In this document: positions 9,342 to 20,559 of the stretch, one piece after another
Layout of the letters: every line of letters starts with the position of its first letter
Position numbering within the stretch: position 1 is the stretch's first letter
Notes under the pieces: generated by a model
The model's input: only the letters and a program-made list of their open reading frames with translations
What the model was told of the DNA's origin: nothing
The model's database searches: none
Assembly (NCBI GenBank): GCA_024509875.1
Contig: JAMPIV010012447.1
Coordinates: forward strand, 519,878 to 583,877
Direction: 5' to 3'
DNA from: Oreohelix idahoensis
Taxonomy: Eukaryota; Mollusca; Gastropoda; Stylommatophora; Oreohelicidae
DNA: 64,000 nt
Translations under genes and position numbers: made by a program

Positions 9342-11761
9342 TGTCGTGAAATATTCTAATCCACATATATAAATTAAAAAGTAAATGTAAAGCCTAACAA
9401 ATAAATTCTATAAAAGGAAGAAGAATGGTAAAGAACAGTGCTGTCACAATGACAGTACTCGAAATCCCCTTTGTTTTATGCTTCGTCTGCAAATTGTAAC
9501 GTTTCCACGTTAAATATAAGCCACTGCATAATACAAGCGTTTCCACAACACATTAAAACGGGTATTGCATTTCTAAGAAAAAAACATTGAGAGGCACACT
9601 GCGTATGACCTAAATTAATTACACTACGAATGGACAGATGGATGTAGGATGGAAAGAAGGGAGGGCTGAAAATCAGGAACGCATGCAACACTAAACACGC
9701 GTCTCGCTATTAATGCCACCCCCAACAAGCGTAACGCGATATACAATTACTACTATCACGCGTGTAAGGCCACATGCACTAACTTTTTTTCAGACGGACA
9801 GTGATAAAAACACTACCCTTCCCAGAGTTAGGTTTTAAAAAACCTGGAAAACGCTTATTAGGAAAGATGACATTAGATGGATTTACGTTTGAAAACATGA
9901 CAGTACCCAGACACCACATGGGGATTGAAGTGAACAGGAGGTGGTAGAAAATGCACATTTTGAACGCAGCCACCTAGCTCCCTTAGATTGAGATATTTGG
10001 ATTCCTTAGGGCTTGCTGACACAGAATATGTTAAGTGTTACGCAAATAGTCCAGGAATTAATAAATTATAGGCAAAAGAAAATAATGAGGGTGTCAGACA
10101 ACCTAAAAAACTCGGAGTCGCTCAGTGGCAGAATTTTAAACCACCATTGTACGGAAATAGGCCACAAGTTACATTTGAATTGATTGGATGGAATGATATG
10201 TAAGGCTAAACACGATTAGTCGGACTATAAATGCTATCTTTTGTTGTCAAGGGAGACGGAAGTAAGAGTACTTTTTTTCAAACGATTGGGTAGAGATGGC
10301 CTGATTGGTTAGGTCTGTTAATATAGTTAATTGATAGCGTTAGTTCGAGACCACTAGTTCAAATAAGCTTGATAAAGCAACAGTGCGTTGAAGCCAGCTC
10401 ATATTTTTGCTAAATAAAAGCCTGGAACATAAGCAGATGGGAATTTGTGCCAGTATTTGTGCCTACATTCAGTGCTAGTCAACGTATCTGTGTTTATTTC
10501 CTTGAATTTTGGTAGGTTGAAATATTTGATCTCTTTTTAATGAAAATTGAATGTACATTGATAATTTATGTCTGTATATATGTGCAGTTCAGTAGCGAAC
10601 ATGAGACAAGGCCTATATCTATATATATATTGCTCCAACCTGAACAGAAGGTGTCGGAGAAAAGTCAAACTACATGGAATTACCACATAGTACACTGACA
10701 CCTACCTTATGATATGGAAGGACTTATAGCTGAAAGTGCAGAGGCGTAGTAACCATTAAGGAGGTTAATACTGGATTAAACTGCTTCAGAAGAAAATAGC
10801 AGTAAAAATAAAGCTCTGAACTCTGTGTTTGTGATGTATTGTGCTCAGTCTAGCCAGATAGTATAAATTAGTTCTGAAGTAGGAGGTACATCCTTCTTGT
10901 TTCAGGGACTGTGGTCCTAGTTATTGAAGCCGCACCTGGTCTGAGCGTTTGCTGAATCCAGAGGCTACAACATACTCTTGGGTCCCTATAGTAACCAGTG
11001 AGGTGTCTTCAGAAACAGTGAATAGTCGAGCAGAGGAGTCCTTGCCTGCCGCCATCACGAAAGTTAAGCCCACTGTGGCCAAAAGAGCTCAACACTATGT
11101 ACCCCTCGTAAATGACACTAACTTAATTAAAGAGGGGCAATTAATTGTTTTAATGTTCGGAACTGAGACCATCTCCAATACTAGTTCCAAACATACACAA
11201 GCACATGCAGTCATGATGACCAATAAGAACATATCTTGAAGAACAAATCCAGTATTACCTCATATTACCACATCACAACTCACACACATAGAATACTAAT
11301 ATTGTATGTCAATGCAAAGACCACATTTATATCTGTGTACATAATATTTGAAATTACATGTTATTATATTGCCTGGTTCACTGTGTAGTTGAATCAGGAT
11401 CACTATTGTAGAGAAAATCAATACATCTGTATATATCTGAAATTTATCATTGAATCTTTTAAGATAGTCTTCTAGAGTGTTGACTGTTTGTGAGTGTCAC
11501 AGTATTGTCAAGTGTGGTGGAATAATTAAATTGTTTATCTGTTGTTGTTGTGTTGACTTACACTTCATCATTTGCATAACCCTAGACATATAACGTTGCC
11601 AACACAATATTCCAGAATAATTCTGACTGAGATATAAATATGTGGCAGTAAGTAAGGTTATCTGTAAAACACTACACATATTAGATACAGATACCTTCAC
11701 AGCTGATCTCAGTCAGTACACTAAGTCCCTATAAATATTTATATCATCCCACTTTACCACA
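9342..11761 (+). repeat. 3' LTR of element 1
   Basis: 2420 bp, nearly identical to 3257-5683. It is preceded directly by the purine tract AAGAGGGGAGA and followed by the target duplication CGCTT at 11762-11766. The corresponding sense ORF is 96 codons (10949-11239). Confidence 0.93.
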
Positions 11762-11853
11762 CGCTTGTGAATATTCACAACATTTTCCTTCTCTGCAACG
11801 AGAAATTCTATCACAATTCGCTGTTTATAACGCAAGTTGCTAAGACGCTCCAT
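11762..11853 (-). pseudogene. Mariner transposase, N-terminal piece
   Basis: The start codon is ATG at 11853-11851. About 30 codons follow, including RYKQRIVIEFL and NVVNIHKRL, the first helix-turn-helix region. The frame runs to the LTR element insertion at 11762-11766. The same frame resumes on the other side of the insertion at 3256 with CDVYASFAVDRSTVS. It is separated from its own start TIR by about 120 bp of 5' untranslated sequence. Confidence 0.88.
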
Positions 11854-12012
11854 TTCAACGGTTTAGGGCAGCCGTATTTTTTGGCCGGTTGCGGTGCAAT
11901 TTGGTGCACACAATTGGCACATGCCATATTTGAAGTGTGCAAAATTTCATGCTTCTATCTTCATTATTAGCTGAGAAAAACGATGTGGTGCATTACTTTC
12001 TGAAAGCCCCTC

Positions 12013-12189
<177 letters not shown>

Positions 12190-14184
12190 TGACGATACGG
12201 TTGTGCGATCTCACGTCCACTCCGCTAGTATCACTTGTTTCTTCATTTTTCTCTTTCTCTCTCACACATCGCTTTTATTTGGCATAATTTTTTCCCTTTC
12301 ATTCATTTTTTTACTCTCTATGCTGAGTCTAGTAGGGTGGTCTCTAACACTCTACTCCCCTACGACGTATCTGCTTTACACGCAGAATTTTGTACGTTCC
12401 GCAAGGTACATGCGATAATACCAGGTAATTATACCAGTCTTACGCTTTATTTTCTCAGTCTAACCACCCTTTGAAACGCGGTGGTCCAATATTTGACTCC
12501 AGTGAAAAGCTGCTGACCGTGTTTACACAAGCTTGTATTGTGCGTACGATGAAAGAAGACAACATTGTCTGAACAGACATCTGTCTGGCGGAGGCCGCAG
12601 ATAAAGAAGATGATTTGATAACCTGTCGGAGTAGACATCTTGGCGCAAGACATTACGCCAGGAAAACATGGTCACAATATTGTGGGAGGCAGTTAGCTGC
12701 TGCCGGAACAATATTTCGTCTTATTATAAAGAGGTAACGCGTGGAATTTTAAATTTAATATTAAAACACGCGAGGAGATATTTTGAATTAAAAAATCCAC
12801 ACCCAAACAGTGCCTGAAAGATTTGATTTGTTTGAAGTGAGATGCCGGAATATACAATGAATTCTATTGGAACATTCGGCGGAAACACCATCTGTGATTT
12901 GAACTGAGAGTGAGAGATATAATCTAATGAACTCAGAAACACAGAACAGACAGCTTTGCAATTTCATACGAGCAACTCCCAACAGCCAGGAAGAGAAGGA
13001 TCGGACCTAGAATTCCTATATCAAAAGTGACAGAAACCCTAAGAGTAAACCCGCATATTTAAATAAACAGACTGTAAAACTTCAGGACCAGCTTTATAAA
13101 TACAAGATTGGAAACTTAGGAATTGGATAATCAGTCATAAGAGAAATAATATCCCAGACCATGTGTATCGCAGAACACCCGCCGAAGAGGAATTACTAGT
13201 TTGCCAGGCCAAGTATATCACAGAACACCGTCATAAGTGGAATTTCTCAGACAAAATTGATTCGAGAGCAAATGGACCAAAATTGCTCGCGCCCATCTGA
13301 AAACCTGTTCAAGGAAGATTGTGTGGTCCCAAAACTTTCGGGTAAGTTGTGAACATTTCTATTACAAACGTGAATTTAACATGTTTTCTTGCTAGTGGAT
13401 ATATATGAGGCTGACAACCTCAACATATGAAAATAGTATATTCATGAACCACTACAGCAAGAGCTGGTGATTGTTTCTGACGTCTTGCGGGAAACCCGAC
13501 AGCAGAGCGACCCCAGACTCCGACTGGAGCAGTGATGAGTGATGACTACATCATATGTGCCTCCAGTGTAACATATTATCTTGTGAGATTTATGTACCTT
13601 TTTTAATTGTAATTCAGGCAAATCATTATTCACGCACTCCAGACGCAATTTCCTAGTTAACACCCAGAAGGATATGGGTGAATTTTCATCATATTCCCTG
13701 AGTTACACTGTGTGCTCGGGATTTTAAATCTTCTGAGAGGTTAACATTGGTGAGTGGAGCGCATGACAACCTCAACATATGAAAAAAAATGTACTTAGCA
13801 GGCATTTGTTTCTTTCTGTTTGTCTAAAGTTCGTGGTTACAAGCCATCAGAAGATTTGTGGTGCTAACGCCGCTAGTGTGAGAGAAAAGCATCCACCATA
13901 ACCGCCTTCAGTGGAAGAGAGTGTGGAGAAGGCTTTCGTCATCACAGAATTGATGAACCACAGCTGCAGGTTTCACTCATACAAGCTAAGTGCTAACTAA
14001 AAGGCACCAGCAAAGAGGACATTTCAGTTAAACTTTAAGTATAAAGTTAAAATTCCACCTACGTCTCAATGACCAGAACTTTATATCTATCAAAATGCCA
14101 CTAATCTTTCCACATTTATTTTAATCTGTTAAAAACTATTTCACTATTGAATTTGTTACCTGTTGTTTTAAAACTTAACAATAA
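12190..14184 (+). repeat. Dispersed repeat family C, copy 1
   Basis: This 2-kb unit matches 14605-16525 in inverted orientation and 33001-35010 (minus). Shared landmarks include GAGAAGGATCGGACCTAGAA (about 12993), a region reading TATATGAGGCTG.CAACCTCA (about 13402), CCCCAGACTCCGA (about 13512) and TGTACTTAGCAG.GGCATTTG (about 13790). No protein-coding frame is evident. It could be a large non-autonomous element or an LTR; clean termini were not found. Confidence 0.7.
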
Positions 14185-14236
14185 TAGTTGATTCAGTTAT
14201 ATGTATGAAAGCAAACGTATGAGCCAGAATATTTAA

Positions 14237-14317
<81 letters not shown>

Positions 14318-14604
14318 CAACTGGGGGCTTGAACGGGCTAAACCATGCTCAAATCCTTCACAAAAGGCGACGGACCAGATATAATGCGTTAACAATTGTT
14401 CAGCCCAATGCAACATTGTTCGTGACTTCTGGAAATATCTTGTGAATGCTCCCTTCAGGTAGAAGTGTCAGTAATCTTCTATCTACATATCTGCCAAGAG
14501 TAATCTTGCACGTAGGTAGATACCTTGGAAGCCATTATTAGATACTCTTGAGTTTTGGTCACTGTTGGACCACTACTGCAAAGCGGGGGAAGCAATCCGT
14601 GACA
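14185..14604 (-). repeat. Cap repeat, copy 2, with (CT)n and (TA)n
   Basis: In minus orientation it runs from TTGTCACGGATTGC at 14604 through the cap body to 14315, then (TA)n at 14253-14314, (GA)n at 14237-14252, then the tail ending near 14185. It sits exactly between the two opposed family C copies. Confidence 0.72.
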
Positions 14605-16525
14605 ATTATTTAGTTTTAAAACAACATGTAACAAATTTAATAATGAATTAGTCTTTAACAGTAAAAATAAGGAGGGAATGATGCATGTTGCCGTAAATAC
14701 AAGTTTTCGTCACGGAGACGTAGGTGCGGATTTATCAAAGTCCGTTGCTTTCACCTTTTTAACAAGAAAACTTAACTCTAGGTGAGTCCTGTCGCCGTGG
14801 TTGTCGTCACTTCTTGGTGATGAGTGTACTTCTCTCACAATAGTGGCGTAGTAGCTTCAGTACTTCGAACCGTCTGATAGCTCTTAACCACAAGTAGTCT
14901 TGTTCCACGAACTTTTTTAGACAAAATAGACAACAAATGCCTCTGCTAAGTACATTTGTGGGCTGCCAATTAACAGGCGCATTCTCACTGTTCACCCAAC
15001 AGTGTTAATCTCTCAGAAGAATTAAATTCACGAGTACACAATGTAACTCAGGGAAGATGATTAAAAATCACCATATTGCTCTGGGTATTAACTGGGAACA
15101 TTTTTCTGGGCGGCGTGAATAATGAGTTGCCTGAGTTACAATTAACAAAGTGCATATCTCTCACAAAATATTATACACTTTAGGCACATGTGATGTAATC
15201 AGCAGTCATCCCTGCTTCATTCGGAGTCTGGGGTCACCTCTGATACGGTTTTCCACACGACTAGCCAAAAGAAATCACCAGCGCTTGCTGTAATGGTGTA
15301 TGAAAATACAAGTTGAGGTTGCCAGCCTCATATATATAACCACTTAGCAAGAAAACATGTCAATCTTACATTTGTAAAATAATTGTTACACTTACCCCAA
15401 AGTTTTGGGAATACACAATCTCCTCGCGCAGGTTAAGATGGATACGAGCAATTTAGGTTATATGCTCATGAACCACTTGGTCTGGAAGTTTTGAATCCCT
15501 TGTATGACGGGTGAATCTGCGAAACACTTGGCCTGAGAAACTAGGAATTCCTCTTCGATGGGTGTTCTGTGATACACTTGGTGTGGGAAAGTTTCTCTTA
15601 TGACGGGTGATCCAATTCCTTAGGGTTCCAGTCTGTGTATTTAAAGTCCTAGTCCTTTATGTTTGCAGTCTCTGTATTTATAAAGGCGGGCTTACTTTTA
15701 CCCAAATACTTCGATCTGTCACTTATAAGTATGGAATTCTAGGTCCGATCCTTCTCTTTCTGGCTTTTTGGGAGTTGATCGTTTGAAGTTGTGTAGCAGT
15801 CTGTTATGTGTCTCTGAGTTTGCTAGATTATATTTCTCACTTCTCAGTTCATATCACAGATGGTACTTCCGCTAAAAATTACAATGTAATTCAATGTTTA
15901 TTCCGGCTCTCACTTCAATCCAATCGTAAGCTCTTTTGCACTATGTGGTTTTGGGTGTTTAAATTCATAATCTCCCCCGCGTGTTTAAAATATTACATTT
16001 AATATTCCACCGCGTGACCTCTATCTAATAATTCGTAAGACTTCCGATTGCACACAAACAAATCTGTGACTAATTTCCTGCCCAGATGCTACCTATCGCC
16101 AATATTGTCTCTCCAGACAGATTCTCGGTAATAATCTTACACCGGGATGGTCCCGTGAAACGATTTATCTCATTATCGCCCGTGTTTTCGTGCCTTCTCC
16201 AGACAGTCAAACAAAAGGGTCGCCAGCCGCTCAGACAAACAATATGGTTGTAAAACGAGGATCATCTATTATCAAAGGTTGGCTAGTCGACTCAAAGAGA
16301 TAAACGTATTACCGCTGACCGGTGATAATGACCGGGTATTCTTACGATAATACCACAGTTCACATAGCGGAACGTAAATAAGCCTGAGGTATGGTCACTG
16401 CAAAAGGTTGTAAGGGCAATAAATATGCCAAATAATAGGATGATGAATGAGAAAAATCAAGAACTGAAGAGACGTGAGTGAATGAGAGTTATAAAAAAGC
16501 ACGACTGATTTCGTCACAAGGGTTC
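14605..16525 (-). repeat. Dispersed repeat family C, copy 2 (inverted)
   Basis: The complement follows copy 1 block by block from its start (near 16520, GTGACGA) to its end (ACATGTTGTTTTAAAAC near 14625). By eye the two differ by many substitutions and indels, so they are old relative to element 1. Short ORFs inside are not conserved with copy 1. Confidence 0.7.
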
Positions 16526-16764
16526 CTCCAGGATAAAAGAGTTGAAAAAGGCTGGAATAGAGGCACTAACGTGGGATTTTTATTGGAGCGAGAAGGAAAG
16601 TTTATGATGTTGATGATGAGTTACATTCAGGCTGCACAACAAATTTGCTGAAGTTTGATTCTGGAGAAATAGAGGGCAGACTTCATGACTTTATTATGCA
16701 TATACTTAACTATAGTTCTTTCATTCAAAGATATAAACAATTACTCACTGTTGAAAGGGTTCTT
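16526..16764. other. No feature recognised
   Basis: A short A/T-rich interval between family C copy 2 and a LINE fragment; nothing identifiable on either strand. Confidence 0.4.
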
Positions 16765-17290
16765 CTTCGTACACTCTCACACGTCTACCTGAAAGTTTTC
16801 AAAGAAAGCAGTAGTCAGCTTGAGGCTATTTGCTTCTCGCTAGAGCTTTTCCACGAATGGTACTGGTGTCGGCCATACGCACTTGGTCTATTTCACATAT
16901 GTTGGACATCTTTGAAGCAGATGTTCAGTAGTCATTTTATCAGTGCCACATTTACACTCATCGGTAGTTTCTATCCTTAGCTTGTTGAATAGGTAGTATA
17001 CCAATCTCTTGAGACCCGTGCGGAGTCTAAAGATTACCACTTGTTCTCTTCTGTTGAGCTGGTAGTCTGCATTATTTTGTGTGTGACCTGGATGCTCTGC
17101 ATCCCATTAGCTTCTGTAGCTGCTTCATGTCAACTGTTATTTTATGCAACTTAGTGGGTACAAAAGGTAAGAGTAAAGGTAGTCCATAGGAAATATTGCC
17201 GTAGGAGAGTGAAGTGTTAGATACTTCACTATACTGGTGTCCAGCATCGGGACGTGGGGTGACCAGTTCCTTTTCTAGCTGCCTTTTCTT
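16765..17290 (-). pseudogene. LINE ORF2 3' end, degenerate
   Basis: The minus strand reads REQVVIFRLRTGLKRL, then CKCGTDKMTTEHLLQRCP, then TTAFFENFQVDV to a stop near 16765. This is the RNase-H-like to zinc-knuckle C-terminus of a Jockey/I-type LINE. Two in-frame stops break it. A 120-bp upstream part (17165-17285, GGAACTGGTCACCCCAC...CTCCTACGGCA) recurs at 28728-28850. A related 3' end lies at 58222-58418. The plus-strand ORF at 16645-16980 is only the antisense shadow. Confidence 0.7.
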
Positions 17291-17815
17291 CCCTAATTCA
17301 AGAGCAAATTCATTTACCCATTTACAGCTAGAGCATATCGGACACCTTGAATTGAGCCCGGCACGTTTACGTGAGGTACCAGCGCTCTAAACACTCTGTC
17401 AATTAAACGCTCAACTTAGCGCGTACACAATTAATTAACTGTTATTTAATTAGATCAAATACTTTCCAGATAAACATTATAGCTCAGCATGAGATATGGT
17501 CTATTTATCATATAAGTGCATAGCCTACAGCAATTTAATGTCTTTTGTAACTTCCGTGTACTGCACATTTTAGATTTTAGATTTTATTTTCCTTTTATAT
17601 TCTTTTCTAGAAAAAAGTAATTTAAAATAACTTATTTATCAAATGGCAATTCTTGCTACCTATTTTGACATTTGTTTTATGTAAATACAAAAGATACAAG
17701 TGACGATATAAACAAATGTAAGAAATACGGAATGACTTTTTCGTTCACTCGGCAGAAGTGCTAAACTGAAAATCGTGTACCAACAGAGACATATTAGCAG
17801 CAATAGACTTACACT
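17291..17815. other. No gene recognised; flank of element 2
   Basis: A/T-rich sequence without coding signature. The last 25 bases contain ATTAGCAGCAATAGACTT, which recurs on the far flank of element 2 at about 23401. Confidence 0.4.
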
Positions 17816-18775
17816 TGTGACCGATGGGAACGGCACTAAATAACAATATGTGTAACCGTGGGGGTTGGTTACTGCATCCAAATAATCTTATGTGACTACT
17901 GTAACAATCTATCCAGGTGATATGCCAAATCTTCGCACCGTGTAGACCTTTCGTCACAGGTGGTACATATTTTCTTCTGAGTTTATTGTCATTGAATTTC
18001 CTAGTGATCATAGTGTTTACTGGTTTACTTAAATATCTTGTGGGTGGTAACTGGCGACTGCCAGAGGTGGAGTTACCCAAATGAATGTTGGTTCAAGACC
18101 AGGTCCTTACTACTCACGTAAGTTGTCAGTGATCATTTGTATCTTCCTAGTGCTTCCATACATGAGTAAGTAACAGCAATAAGTCATGGAAAACAGTTTA
18201 TTAGTAGACTAAAAGGCAATGTTCATACACGACTCAATAACCTGGCTATCAGCGGCCAGAACGCCTGTGGGTTACATGAATCGTAAGGTCTCTGCAAAAG
18301 GAAATCATCATAACAACATGTCTGCTTGACCCTGCTAAAAATGTCGATAGGCTTTTGCCTAGGGTCTCGATATACATTTCATAGCAGACTAATCGTTCTA
18401 ATAGAAAAAATGGTTGTCATACCAACCGGGTGAACACATCCCACAAAACTGGAAAACACAGTTTCCTCGAATAACATACTTGTGAAAAACATTGAAACTT
18501 TCAATGGTCAGGCATTTCCTCGACCAGAGGTTAACTACACAACCTGTAAAAACCCGGCCCGCACTAAGGCTGAAACACGTCTACCTCACTTAACAGTGAA
18601 CCCCGTGACTGAACTGTGTTCTGACCGCGGTGGTCAAAAATAGCTATCGACGATCTCATTGGCCAAGCTCGACCAGTGATGTTTTGTTAGCAACTAATCT
18701 TGCTCAAGATCTTTAGCTATTCTTATATTACTGTTTAACGTGTTAGCTAGCGTTAACACAGGCCCTCCGGTGACA
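17816..18775 (-). repeat. 3' LTR of element 2
   Basis: 960 bp. Most of its differences from the other copy fall in its first 200 bases. A sense-direction open frame of about 88 codons (18080 leftward) is shared with the 5' LTR but is not recognisable. No clear purine tract abuts it; CCCCGGGACGTA is what stands there on the minus strand. Confidence 0.85.
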
Positions 18776-20540
18776 TACGTCCCGGGGCTACAAAAATGTA
18801 TCCTAACGAAAGACATTTTAATTCTATCAAAACCCAAAAACTATATACATAGCAAACTCAAATATAACCAAAAAACATAAAACAAAATATCATGTCAAAA
18901 CAATCTTGTCAGTATAAATACAGCATAGACCTATACAAAATCAATGGGTCTAATAATATAAACATTTAATGAAAGGACTATATAGGATAGCATGTCAGGA
19001 CAGTGGACATATGTTGGGGAGTAGGAAGAGCCTGTAATGGAATAGCTCCAGGGATATTGTAGTTCATATCAACAGAAATCTCCATAAGTCCGATGCATGT
19101 ATCCTAGAAATATGACAAAGGATAATAGCGAATAAACAACTTAATAGTAGAGTCCATATGAAATGTCTGAAGGGAAAAGTGACGACAACTGGTTGAACTC
19201 TATAGCTCTGAATAGACGTCAAACCGGACAATATTCTACGATACAATGTACATGAGTTTGTATAGAATCATTCATAAAAAACAGCTGTTAAACATCAAAA
19301 TGTTTTACCAATATGATACAATGGATGACATATCATGCAAAAAAAATCAACAGTATTAGTAATACCATCAACAGCATTGCAACGCAAAAGTAAATGCATA
19401 ATGGGTGTGTGCGTGGTTAATTGCAGTAGCATAAGTGAAGATGTCGTATGTTGCAAGGGGTGCGAGCGAGAAGTGGCAACATATGATATGTGAGATGGAA
19501 GAGGCGTAGGAATGTCATGTATCCAACATAATGCAAACGTATTATCAATAACCATTAAAGGAATGTGCACTAGTACCAAAAGCATCGTGCAAAGATAAAA
19601 CATTGTGAACCTTGAGTAATGCTCTACATAATGTATGCGGAAGTATAGAGGGTATCTGTGTGAAGAGGAGCTGAAGGTCCGTGTAAGGTAATAGTGTACG
19701 TGGTAAATGATGTGTATATAATGAGTCTATGTGGCTTTCAAAAGTAGTGATAGTGTGACATGAAAAAATACATCTCTGTTCTTATCCGTAATACATAACG
19801 CATAGAAAAAAAATAATGTCGTCCAAACCTATCAGTACGTTGAGTAGCATCATGCAACTCAAAAATAACTTACTTACTTAGTCGTTCCCCTTCTACCGTG
19901 AGGTGTAGAGGTAACTCAAAAATAACAAAATCCATTTTTTTTAACAAGTTATGTAATAATACCTGCTACAAAAAAGTGTTATTTACAATTATGAAGCTGA
20001 CGTCAAGAACATGATATATGAGCTGTTGATCTGCCGCTATAGTCCACACTTGTGAAGTGAGACTGTTAATATTAACCTCTGTGAACGTTCCAAATAAAAA
20101 AGTTGGAGAGCCTGTCCTACAAAAGGAACGATAGCTCTGCGCTATATATGTGCATTACATAGATCCTGAAATCTAGTTTGCAATGCAGTGAGAGTCTGTC
20201 GTAACCGTATTAACTCTCTATGTGACATGGCCAAAACAAAACAAAAAAATCAACGTAAGGAATAATATACAATCTACTATAAAGTTGCGTAGTCGCAGTA
20301 ATATACTATTCAGTCATAACAAAAGAATGTAATATGTCTTGTAACTCTGTTCGTAATGGTTCCAGGGAGGCGACTACAGTAATAGTCCATGTGGAAGAGG
20401 CGTCGGAGACATCTTTGACTTTCTCCAATAATGTTGCATCTCTCCACAGTAGTCGGCTGTACGTCTTAGTGCGGACGACTATCTCAAACTGCAAGGCTAA
20501 GGGAAGAAAGGGACCAACCATTGTCAACCTGTAACAGAAA
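18776..20540 (-). pseudogene. Env-like remnant of element 2, badly broken
   Basis: Between the polyprotein end and the 3' LTR the minus strand has stop-rich frames. Near 20110-20210 a basic pair is followed by VPFVGQAL, which resembles the cleavage site and fusion-peptide start of insect-gypsy-type envelope proteins. Heptad-like and hydrophobic pieces follow further left, spread over several frames (for example 20306-20527, 19295-19603, 19064-19246). This is the expected place for env in errantivirus-like elements. Many stops and frameshifts mean no protein can be made. Confidence 0.4.
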
Positions 20541-20559
20541 AAAAATGTATTGCATAAAG

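Larger units (their letters stand above)
3257..11761 (+). mobile_element. LTR element 1: Ty3/gypsy-like, gag-INT-RT order, deleted
   Basis: Two long terminal repeats (3257-5683 and 9342-11761) enclose a 3.66-kb interior. CGCTT at 3252-3256 and 11762-11766 is a 5-bp target duplication. The LTRs begin TG and end CA. A primer-binding-site-like tract lies at 5689-5706 and a polypurine tract at 9331-9341. The interior encodes gag with a zinc knuckle, an integrase zinc region, an integrase C-terminal region and the first half of RT, in that order. Protease, the integrase catalytic core, the YVDD half of RT and most of RNase H are absent. The insertion interrupts a mariner transposase, so it is younger than the mariner. 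Confidence 0.9.

Noticed and set aside
16645..16980. 111-codon plus ORF as a gene
   Set aside because: It is antisense to a LINE C-terminus (CKCGTDKMTTEHLLQ on the minus strand).
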